Source: Laccaria trichodermophora | Taxonomy: Eukaryota > Basidiomycota > Agaricomycetes > Agaricales > Hydnangiaceae | DNA length: 64,000 nt | NCBI GenBank assembly: GCA_018417955.1 | Contig: JACTVC010000010.1 | Coordinates: 1 to 64,000, forward strand | Direction: 5' to 3' | Part shown: positions 35,137-45,116 of the stretch, in pieces | How positions within the stretch are numbered: position 1 is the first letter of the stretch | How the letters are laid out: each line of letters starts with the position of its first letter | Translations under genes and position numbers: made by a program | The notes under the pieces: model-generated | Seen by the model: only the letters and a program-made list of their open reading frames with translations | Told to the model about the DNA's origin: nothing | Databases searched by the model: none

Positions 35137-36633
35137 CTATCTCGCCGTATCACTATCACCCAGCGTTTCCACCTTGACACCCCTACTCGAGCTCACACTC
35201 CGAATACCCCTCCCCTCCTCCGCCAACTCCCGATTTATAATCTGCTCATCTTGCCCCTCGGGGCTCTCACCCTCTTCCACAGGCCCAGCGGCTGCAAAGT
35301 CCGGCTTCCTCAACATCTTTCTGAAAGCATCAGCCATGATGGCCGCATCAGCCCCGCTGAACGGGCCGCTGTCACCTGCACTGCCCGGCCGCGATATCGT
35401 TGATTCCGCATCATGCGTCATGCTTGGAGCGAGTTGTTGTTGGCTGTCATGCCTTGATAGTGTCCCGCCACCGCCGCCGCCGCTGCCGGGCCGTGTAGGT
35501 GGAGGCAGGAGTGCAGCAGTCCCGCCTAGTAGCGGCGAGGTGTTCGCAGCGTTAGCCATCATGGGTGACGCGGATCCCATAGAATTCCGATTCGCCTCGC
35601 TTTCTTCCTTCTCCCTGCGGCGACGTATCCGGCGAAGGATGAGGAACACTAGCACGCATGTGGCAACGATGGCGAGGAACCCCAGGATGACGATGACTGC
35701 GATGGCCCAGTGCGGAAAGGAGGAGGAGGCGTTCAAGGTGTGTTGAACCGCAGAGGTGGGGGATGTGCCTTGGGACTTTACTGAGGCGCTGTAGGAGGAT
35801 GCGGAAGCAGAAGCGGCCGAGGCGGATGATGCGGATGACGCTGAAGCTACTGAGGCTGATGACGATGCAATTACCGAGTCTGCATATGTGGTTTCTGGGT
35901 ATTACGTCAGTATCCATGAAGTTTCGAGGACAACGGAGGAGGTACTCACGGACGGCGGTGAATGTGGGCTGGGCTACTTGGTTGCCATCGAGCGTTTTGT
36001 CGCTCCGGATGATGACCCAGTAGAAAGGATAACTGATGTTGCTCCCATTCCAGTTCTTACCATCCGTGCCCCACCATGAGTCGTTGACCTGTGCAGTTAA
36101 CAAGCCTGCTTGATCGGTGGGATTGCTTGTATTAGGAAAGTGTAATATCTGTTGTCCCGAGTCACCACGGAAGAGGAAAATATCGACCAGATTCGTCTGC
36201 GTCAAATCAGGTCTGCGAGAATTCCCTAGGGAAAAAAAGTTTGGTGATGGAGTCTAAGCGGAGGAAAGCCATGAAACGCACAAACAAAGGAAGCCCACTG
36301 GTGCTGGGGTATAACCGTCTGTGCGGTTGGAAAACAGGAATAGATGTTATTGCCCGAATAGAATTGGCAGTTGACGAGAGCTGTTTCTGAAATCCGCAAT
36401 CAAGCGCCCATGAACATTGTTGGATAGCAGGAAAGAAGAAAAAAGGACGCACGGACATCACTCTGATCTGCGACTATCTGTCTCCTCGCCGACTTTGAAG
36501 TGCTCGCACGAGCTTCGAGAGCTTTATGCTGAGTCCGTCTTCGTTTGGTTGACCGTCTTGAAGAGGAAGACGTCGACGCGGCTGGTGTCGGGTCAGGCCA
36601 GGGTGAATTTTGAATAGGACGTGATGATGACAT
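35137..36633 (-). CDS. single-pass membrane protein with Ser-rich stalk
   Basis: The start codon is at 36633 (MSSSRPIQNSPWPDP) and the stop at 35137-35139, with at least three introns; splice points near 36460, 36290-36220 and 35940-35890 are approximate. An outer part with YSGNNIYSCFPTAQTVIP and LVDIFLFRGDSGQQILHFPN and WNGSNISYPFYW looks like an extracellular domain with N-glycosylation sites. A long Ala/Ser repeat stalk follows, then one membrane segment (HWAIAVIVILGFLAIVATCV) and a basic stop-transfer RRIRRRREKEE. The cytoplasmic tail is Ser/Gly/Pro-rich. This layout resembles fungal wall-stress or Mid2-like sensors, but I see no WSC domain, so the role is open. The expected signal peptide is not clear at the N-terminus. 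Confidence 0.7.
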
Positions 36634-38217
36634 GGCAAAGGATATTAAGGTATCGGGAGTGAGAGATCTAGAGGGGGGGAGAGAGCCTGTGGGCGAAAGT
36701 GCTGGTAGATATCAGAGAAATCTGCGGCAAATGCAGACGTCTAAATTGCATATCCAGCAGGGGGTAAATCGGCAAGACGACGAGTAGCCTGTGCAGAACC
36801 GCCGTGTAGAACGTTAACGGCAATGAGCACGGGTGATTGTTCGTCGGGTGCGCACGATGAGGAAGGGGGAGAAAAGAAGGAAATCAAGGCAGGTGGGAAG
36901 CAACTAATATGAACAAGCCAAACGAGTGACTTGGCAAAAATAGTTGAGCTAGGTCGACCCGGCAAGGACCCCGATCACCGCCAAATCCCGAACTTACTCA
37001 CAACCTCATACAGTAACACATTTTCTGCGGTCAACGTTGACCGTCCTTCGCTCAGCCTCATGTATCTGGCCTATTTTCAACCTCAAATCCCACCTATCTT
37101 TAACACCAATCGCTCCAGTTCGACTCTCAAGCGTCATCATACGGTTTTAACGGCCACATACCCGCCATACCATCCCTCGTTTGGTAGCCTCATGGTCGAC
37201 GTACCTCCACCAGTCCAACGTCGATGATTTCAAATCCTACTCTATCAGGGTTGAGCCAAAATCCACCGTCTCTTTACCCTTTGCCCATCCCCGTTTTCCT
37301 TCCATCGATTCGCATTAATTCGGCCCAGGAATTCTCTTCTTTGTCCTCGACGTGCTCTAGAGCGCTACTTCTCTCTCTTGTCAGTTGTTAAGTGAGACTC
37401 GACAGCAGATCAAATGTGTTTTTCTTGTTCTGACCCACGTCATTTTGTTTCCGCGCTTCTCATCTCAAGGTGCCTGAAGATTTCTCTCTGATCGATCGTG
37501 TACCGCGCTCTCCCGGCGCCCGCCCAAGTGGTCCTCCCGCGCGTGTTTATTGCTTCCTGCTGGCAAACACGCAAGCGCTTGTGCGCGGTATCCTCGTGTC
37601 GAGTTACGTCGTCGAACTTTATAATTGAATGGAATCTATAGAAGGCGTCGATGCGAACCGCTACATCGAGTCATCAATGTTCTCCACGTACACTGCACTG
37701 CGCGAAATTCCCAGCGACTGGGGATTTTGGGGCGCTGAACGCGGACAATTTGCACTTCATAATTCGAGCCCAGGCATATTTCCATTCGTCCGGCGATCAT
37801 AACGGCCTGGTACGTTCTAACGTGCATTAGAATTTATCCGTCGAAATCAGCCAACAAAACACCCTCAAATCGATGTCCCACTGAAATCCCATCTGCGTCA
37901 TCGTCATCATAATCATCACAGCCAACCACCGCCTTGACAATATTTCTTCGGAGAATTTATGACGGCCTGGGATTCCAGCCATCAATGTTTTGGACTGCCA
38001 AATGCCTTCCTTGATGACGGCCAGACTATGACCGTGACCGTCCCAAACGCTAAGGATAATAAACGGAATAATTGGAATGCCGCCTCGGACCCACTGATGT
38101 CCACGACATACTTCAGCATCCTCTTTAGAATATTAGGCTGGTATTGAATCTACCCGTGGACATGCTCAGTCGACCAAGTCTCGATTGTCCTTCCGCCTAC
38201 ATTCATCTTTCCAGAAC
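36634..38217. other. intergenic, no gene supported
   Basis: Several frames below 100 codons occur (for example 36931-37227 and 37959-38147) without domains or convincing splice partners. I see nothing else definite here. Confidence 0.4.
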
Positions 38218-38415
38218 ACGAGAACTAGAGCATCCTCGAACATACTCTCGGGGGCCACTGGAATTCAAACGCGGAACGTAAGCTTTGGGCTGTTTTCCCC
38301 GGCTGGGGACTAACCAGAGAACTAGAGTATCCTCGAACATACTCTCGGGGGGGCACTGGAACTCGAACGCCGGAGCGTAAGCTTTGGACTGTTTGCCCCA
38401 GCTGGGGGTTAATGA
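38218..38415. repeat. 98-bp tandem duplication with hairpin and TTCGAG motifs
   Basis: Two adjacent units share gagaactagag, then tcctcgaacatactctcggg, then cactggaa, then cgtaagctttgg, then ctggggg/ctgggga. Each unit, read on the minus strand, holds a near-perfect 7-bp hairpin (agagtat..atactct around a gttcgagg loop) and a second ttcgag/tttgaa inside a stretch flanked by GGGGCA and TGCCCC. This looks somewhat tRNA-like (B-box-like), but I cannot fold a full tRNA from it. Confidence 0.6.
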
Positions 38416-39773
38416 AATCTAGAGTCTGCGTCTGTTGAACACACTTCCGGCTCTCTTCCCTAGGTTCAACCAGTTCAACTTCCGCTTCAAAGCATCTGCG
38501 GCGCGAGTTGGTTGGCCTGCAGGCGACTTGACTTTGGTTTTGACTACCGAGATCAACGTAAGAACTTGAGGCCTACTTGTGTGTGCATGGAAAGCTAGCT
38601 TGACTGGTACATAGTACGACAGACTACATTGCCGGAGCTCAAGGGCTGGGATGACAGCGGTAAATTTCTTTGATAGATAAGATTAGATAGGGACGAGGTA
38701 CGTACAGTACTTATGGGAAGAGTCGGTCAGCGTCGGTGTTCCTAACGCTCGTGGAATGAATTAAACGCCCTGTTGCCTGTCCGTTGCTATAGACGAGACA
38801 ATGATCTCCAGGAACTCCCTTTCATATGTTGAGTTGTGTGCGACTCCAGGCTCCGGGAATAAGAAAAACCCTGGTGCCCACATTCAAACATACCCTTCAT
38901 TACAGTTCATTACCTTGGTGATAAATTACAAGGTACTCACTCGATTCCAGGAAATATGTCCTTCAAGTTGGAAGCCTCAACTCCGCCGACTCAATGAAAT
39001 AATTGGGTGCGAGAACCAATCAAGTAATACCCTCACGGACCCCGGTTCTGAATCTTCCAAATTTGAAGCTGGGATAGAGTCATAGTACTTCGACAACTAT
39101 AACTACACGATCATCATTTTCTTTTTTGCTTATTTCGCAACGTCTGAGCTCTCCGAGAAATCCATCCGTGAAATTTTGGAGATGTAATTACAGGCGACAC
39201 CTTTTCAGAGCTGGGTCATGATGGGTCTCCAATAAAAATGCAGAAAGCCTTTACTTACATAGTTGTAATTACTTTCTCTTAGTTTTCTGAGTCCAATCGT
39301 GAAGGAAAGAAAGTGGCCGTTTTCATTGAATGGGAGTATCTATCATTTCAACTCCAATGAAAACTGGCTCTGCATATATTTGCGCTGCTTTTTGTTTTGT
39401 TTCTTGTGGATATACTTGGGAGGTCTTTGGGTGCAGTTGATGCTGACCTAAAAATAGAATCCCCCACGTTATTGGTATCAACGCGTTGGAACATTGCGTG
39501 GTCTGTGCGCGTTTACGCAAACGCGCATGTTGAAAATCAGATATATACTGACTATATCCCAAAAATCATTTTTTCACCTGTTTCCTTCCACCCACCACGC
39601 TGACGCGTCATGTCCATTCAAATATTCATCTGTGACCATGTTTTTTCCAGACGGCGATGCCTTGAGTTGTAACACGGGTGACGGAATCACAGACTTGGAA
39701 CCAGGTAACTTCATTTCCGGTAATTAGCTTGTTCACTCATACCACCACCTCCAGCGACTCTCTGACGGCGAAA
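38416..39773. other. intergenic, no gene supported
   Basis: Short frames only, some on both strands over the same bases. The part next to 39774 should hold the promoter of the PEX8-like gene. Confidence 0.45.
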
Positions 39774-42474
39774 ATGTCGGTTTCTGACCGAGGTTACACC
39801 CTTCTTCTCACCCATCTTCACAACCCGACTTACACGCTACCGTTGCCGACCATACAAGGTGCACTAGCGCATCACCTAGCCACTTTCTCACCTCTTCCAA
39901 CCCCCCTCGCCGCGACTGCGATCTCATCGCCATTTTTTCTCTCTCAGCCACTCACACATACGAAGCTAACCTCGCTTTCAACGGCATTCAGACATGCGAC
40001 CCATCTCAAGTTTCGTGCACTTCGCGATGCGGACAAGTCGCGGACAGGGTTCAGTGCTCTTTTTCGTAAAACGTTGAACGGAGCTGTAGGCCAGTGGGTC
40101 ACGGATGTGGTTAAAGGCGTGCAGGGTGGTCATCCCGTTTTACGGTTGGCGTGCTGTAGTGGGCTGTTGCTCGGCGTCGAGGATCTTAAGAAGACCGATC
40201 ATCTTGAAGTTGGAAGGAGCGGTTTGGAAAACGAAACTGTCGTATCACTGGCGGAAGTTATGGATACGTATGCCTTTGGAGTTATCTCTGGGACCCCGAC
40301 CGGCGTCGAGGAATGGGAGCGAGAGTTTCAGCCGGCAGGCCAAGGTGAGTTGCCGTCCATGCCAGGAGTCACCTACTTATCAACATTTACAGACATTCTT
40401 TCATTGGCTCTCATTCTCGCATCTCAGTCATTACCTCTAGTATCCCAAGCGAGACTCAGGGCTCTTCCCTTACCTGTCCTTGCTCGCGTTCTCACCTCCA
40501 CCATCTCTGCCACCTTCAAGTCCGGCACTTTCCTATCCTCCATTTCCCCATCAACATCTCTTACGCCCGAACATTATGTTCACATATCATCTTCATCGCC
40601 TCTTGCTCAAACACTACAGTCGATGTCTTCCTCCCCGCTTACAGCCTCCATTCCCTCCATCTCTCGGTTCACAGCAAACACCCTCGCACTCCTCCTTGAC
40701 ACTCCCACATCAAGAATAGACGAGGGGATGCGTACCGTCTCAGACACCCTCAAAGTTCTAGGCGAGATGTCGACCAAGATCGAAACTGACTGGTCAAAGG
40801 GCGCATTGGCCAGCACCACGAAAGAGCAAATTGACGAGGACACCAAGGAGCTCACGAAATCGATCTGGACAACACTTAAAACGTTCCTCTTTTCCAACGT
40901 CATGCTGCTTGACTCCGTTCTCTCCGCCATCCTCTTCGTTCCTCCTTACTACTCAGCTATCACTCCCTCATTCATAGCCCTGCAGGCTCTACATACCCTC
41001 TCCCACCTCTCATTCGTTATATCTCAGTTTGGGGGTGTCACGTCGACCTCTGGAGGCTTTGGAGAGCTGAAGAAGACATTTTATCTTGCGCTGGACATCT
41101 TGGCGCAGGCAGGCGATAAAGCCGATGCGTATGTTGAGGAAACGTGTTTTTCACTTCAGCGCATGGCGGGTGGTAAGTTGCTTTTGATAAAATGTGTGGT
41201 CATGGTGTAACGACGTTCCGTAGCTGCGAAAAGTGTACATCAGGCTAAACAGGCTTTCGCACTGGCGAGTATTGAACAGCTCGTTCCGGTGCTTAGTGAT
41301 AAGTGTATACGGAACTGGGTGTGGGGTGCTTGCTATGCGTGAGTGTTTCGTTTTTCTCATTGTTCCTCGGCACCCCTGTCCTCCTTCTTTCTACTCTCTT
41401 ATGAACTCGGCGTAAACTAAACTTATTTTACTCACAGACACCTATCCGACCCAGCCAACCGCGAAACGTACGAATCCGCGCACTCAGTCGTATTAGCCAT
41501 ATTCTCCGCGCATGCCCAAAAGCAGCGCCAGGAACCTTCTTTGGCTTCCACGACGTCTGCTTGGAAGATAGGGTTATTTGGGAAGGGCTTCGGTAGGACT
41601 GTCCGAACCGGACAAGAATCCTTGGACGCCGGTGGGCAAGGGAAGGTGGATTTGGTGGCCAGCCAGGAGTCATCATCTATCTCGGAGGGTTTTGCGAAGC
41701 GGATGGTTCCTTTTTATGCGCAGTGTTTGATAGAAGTGGGTTTCTTGCCCTTGGATTGGTGTACCCGTGTCCCTTACAATTCCTCTGTTGTTGCAGAACT
41801 CTGTCGAAGGAAGGCTGAGCACTCTGCAGCTCCGGCTGGCATATTCAGCGTTGGTGCGGAGCGCGTGCGTTAGTGCTTACGCATCCGACGACGGGGTTCC
41901 GGATGAAACCTATTCATTAGCGTGGTATTGCGTCCAACTTATCCTTGACAAGCTCCGGGACCTTACAGCTCCCATCGCACATGACCATGACGTGAAAGGA
42001 AAGGGAAAAGCTCGAGATGACGTTGTCGAAGTCGAGGAGGATAGAAGCGTCGAACGCGTCCATCGGCTTCGTCTCGTTTTGATATCTATGGCCTCGTCAC
42101 TCCCGCTCTTGCTGATGACCCGCGTTTTGGAGGAAATTCGTGTTATGCTCCTCACCTCTGACTCTGACTCTGCTGAAGAGGGAAGGAGGAAAGAGCTGGT
42201 GGATGCACTGTTTGGGGAGTTTTTGGAGGGAGTGGGTGATCGAGAGAAAGAAGCTGCGATTAGGTGGTGGTATCAGCATCGCCCGATGCTCATTTCCGGT
42301 CGGGAGGAGGAGAAGGGGGAAGGCACCGGTGTTGGTTCGTGGATGAAGGGGGTTAAGGAGGGTTTGAAGGATAAGGTTAATGAAGAGCTTGGGATTGGAA
42401 GGCCCGGGGACTCGGAGAGTCGATCGGACGCCCCCCAGAGTGATCAGGATCAGGGAGTTGTATCCCGATTGTGA
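39774..42474 (+). CDS. peroxisomal import protein candidate (Pex8-like), ends in SRL
   Basis: Exons 39774-40344, 40393-41172, 41224-41338, 41438-41735 and 41797-42474 join in frame to 813 residues. The protein is mostly helical and Leu/Ser-rich, without a catalytic motif. Blocks include LVPVLSDKCIRNWVWGACYA, RMVPFYAQCLIE and NSVEGRLSTLQLRLAYSALV. It ends DQGVVSRL, and SRL fits the peroxisomal targeting signal PTS1 (S/A/C-K/R/H-L). Length, helical character and PTS1 fit Pex8, the intraperoxisomal peroxin that helps release cargo from the receptor and links import complexes; this match is from memory and not proved. A decayed copy of its second half lies at 43360-44560, and two genes that also end in a PTS1 follow on the same strand. 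Confidence 0.6.
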
Positions 42475-43187
42475 AGCGAGCGCGAGCATGATAGACGAAT
42501 CATGACCGAGCTATAACTTGCACCCTCGAAAGTAATCCAGGCGAGAGGATCATGATACTCCAGTGATAAACCTCATGTAATACAAATTTAAAGCTTATTT
42601 AATGGGACGACATACCCAGGAAATTGGATCTAACATAACGACGCTGGCCTCAACGCATTGAATATTGAGTACTGAGAGTAGAGTAGAGTAGATGTATTCC
42701 GGAGCGGTCCCAATGAGGAACAACCGGCTTCCGACACACAACTGTAGCGCCTAAATACAATTGTGCTACGGAAGTAAGTACTGGCTGGCATGAAAGAAAC
42801 AAAAAATGAGCACAGCCACACCACACATGCTTTTGCAAGGACAACTTTTTTTTTCTTCTGTTGCATATCTATTTGACGATGGTGTCTATCTACGACAAAT
42901 TTTACATGCCAGCAGTCCTTGTCGTCAGTGACCAGATGACTTTGCTTTCGCCGACGGTCAGCAATACAAATTTACGACTCTGGACGCAGTGAGCAATGAA
43001 GGAGGGTTACTAGTACACTACTACCCTCTTAGCACATTTGAACCTCTGCCTCTCCTCTCACCCCTCGATTCAATCCGTTTTCTGGTCCACAGTCAATGCT
43101 CTCGCGCCCCGTTACGAATCGACTCTGAGGATACGGTACAGTCTCGGCCAGTTGACACTTAAAGGTCAATGTGCACGGTTCCCAGCG
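42475..43187. other. intergenic
   Basis: No gene seen between the Pex8-like gene and the small secreted-type frame. Minus-strand frames at 42630-42866 are short and overlap each other. Confidence 0.45.
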
Positions 43188-43358
43188 ATGAAGACCATAC
43201 GCTCCATAATCCATCTGCTGTTGGCCATCATGCTCGCATGTACGGGCTCGGTTTTGTCGACCCATTCCACCACTTACTCTATAATGCATTCCAGTAACGG
43301 GCGGCATACTTGTATATCGAACGATGGGCGGGCTGTACTACAAGCCACGAAATGGTGA
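43188..43358 (+). CDS. small secreted-type protein, copy 2, possibly partial
   Basis: A frame of 56 codons starts MKTIRSIIHLLLAIMLACTG, a good signal peptide with a likely cut after GSVLS or nearby. The short mature part reads HSTTYSIMHSSNGRHTCISN and beyond. Copy 1 at 20550 shares the sequence from ggttcccagcgatgaag to the tactaca block. The frame here is open through that block, but the sequence beyond it is Pex8-like debris, so the original 3' part or a second exon may be missing. Function unknown. Confidence 0.5.
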   Translation: MKTIRSIIHLLLAIMLACTGSVLSTHSTTYSIMHSSNGRHTCISNDGRAVLQATKW

Positions 43359-43359
43359 A

Positions 43360-44560
43360 GGAACTCGAAGAGGACCAGTCTAAAGGTGACTTTCCGAGGG
43401 CGAAACAAAAGTTACAAAACCACCACCACCAAATCGGACATAGAGGAAACCACAAAAGAAATCTCGACGATGCTCAAACCTTCCTCTTCTCAAACGTCAT
43501 GCTATTCCGAATGACGCTGTCACCACATCATTCATAGCTCTGCAGACTTGCTACACACACTCCGCCTCCAGCTCGACTTGGCGGGGTCTCGTCAACTCCT
43601 TGTAATCTTGGCACAGGCAGGGGATAAAGCCGATGCGTACAATGAGTGGTGAGCTGCTTCCACCAATGCGTAAACTTTCAAAGGTACAACGGTGTTAATA
43701 TTTGCGAAGATTGTTGATTAAATCAAGCAGGCTTCCGTTGTTCGTTCCGGTGCTCAGCGGCAAATATACGAAACTAGATGTTTATTAATCTTCGTATTCT
43801 TGCTCCATTTTCTTGGAAGCGTCACCGTCCAACTCGGGTCCGGTGCGTTGCATTTAACTCACTCCGGACATCGTTTTCCCGAGCCCGAGGTACTTCGGTC
43901 CTTCTTCCGCTCTCTTGTTTTATTTTCGTGCATTTGTGTTATTTTATTGAAACTCCTCTTCCTTCTTTCTAATTCATTTCGCTTACATGCCCTGTTGCAG
44001 ACTTTCGCTCAGGGAGGACTTGGCACACAGCAGCTCCGCTTGCGTATTGAGCATCAGTACGGAGTGCCCACAATAGTGCTTTCGCTTTCGGCAGGCCTCT
44101 ATTTACTCCGTCCAAGTAATTCTTGATCAACCCCCGGGACCTCACATCTCTCGCCCACGTTGTGAAAGGCAAAGGGCTAAGATGGCAGTGAGAGCGCGTC
44201 GAACCCATCCTTCTAACCTCTGTGGTCTCCTCACACCCCCTTTTGCTCGTGTTGGTGCGTTAGAGGAGATTCGCGTCGTACTCACCACCTACCCACGCTA
44301 TGACAGCGGCGCCGAAAACATAAAGTGGCAGGAGAGGGGCCAAGGAAGCAGTTGCCGGAAGCCTCATCCAGCGAATTTGTGGATGGGGATGGATGATCGA
44401 AAAGGAGGCTAGGTCACGGTATGAACATAACCCGACGCTAATTTCCGGGGAGCAGAAGGAGGAAGAAAGGCGGGAGCACACAGGATTTGAACTTGAAGGC
44501 TTCAGCTCATGAAGAGCTCGGCATTACGGACAGGAGGGCCAATCGGGCTCTGCAGTCATA
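43360..44560 (+). pseudogene. decayed partial copy of the Pex8-like gene
   Basis: Scattered stretches follow the order of 40760-42400: cctcttctcaaacgtcatgct (parent 40890), tcattcatagctctgcag (40969), atcttggcacaggcaggg then gataaagccgatgcgta (41097), gttcgttccggtgctcag (41280), cagcagctccgcttgc (41824), gttagaggagattcgcgtcgta (42120), cgacgctaatttccgggg (42288) and gaagagctcggcatt (42383). Large deletions, stops and frameshifts separate them, so no protein can result. The first half of the parent gene is absent; in its place stands the small secreted-protein copy. Confidence 0.85.
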
Positions 44561-45058
44561 TCTTGATAAGGAAGCGAACACGTAGAAGTGGCTCTTCATA
44601 ATCCAAACCTCGCCTGCTGACTCCGATATTGCTTTCAAGATAAGGAAGAAGCTGACGGTAAGTATTACCATCGGGGACTCCGGCGTTCTAGAGGACAAAC
44701 TTTTGAGCCGGCATATTGTCAATCCACCGAATGCTTCTTCCCTCTCAGCCCGATCTTGTCTTCTCGATCACCATTCACTTTCAAACCAAACAAACGCGCC
44801 ATACCTTTCACCCTGCAACACTTCCGAGTCGGGAATCTTTGTGTTGAAAACCCCTCTCTGTGTACATGACTCTCACGAGCAAGGGAACCGGATCCGTGGA
44901 GAGGACGATGGCCTGAGCTTGCTCGAACCGCGTTTTCTACGCTAATGGGCTTGGCTTTTTTTGTTAGGAGGATCGGGCAGTAGACTGCCTATCTTCAACC
45001 TGGGAGGTCTTCTTCTTGCGAACACTGCCGAGCAGCTACTATTGCGACCAGCACAAGA

Positions 45059-45065
45059 TATAAAA
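45059..45065 (+). promoter_or_regulatory. TATA box of the first ligase gene
   Basis: TATAAAA lies 52 bases before the ATG at 45117. It supports that ATG as the start of the ligase gene. The rest of 44561-45116 shows no gene. Confidence 0.55.
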
Positions 45066-45116
45066 GCTGGTTTCTCTCGCTCAAAATTTCAACTGACCCT
45101 TCCGTACACAAACGCT

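Noticed and set aside
34955..35746. 263-codon plus-strand frame
   Set aside because: Lies opposite the membrane-protein gene, whose membrane segment and stop-transfer region are far more convincing.
38218..38415. Calling the tandem units tRNA genes
   Set aside because: Only about 50 bases lie between the pairing ends and no D arm or anticodon arm could be folded, so I list them only as a repeat.
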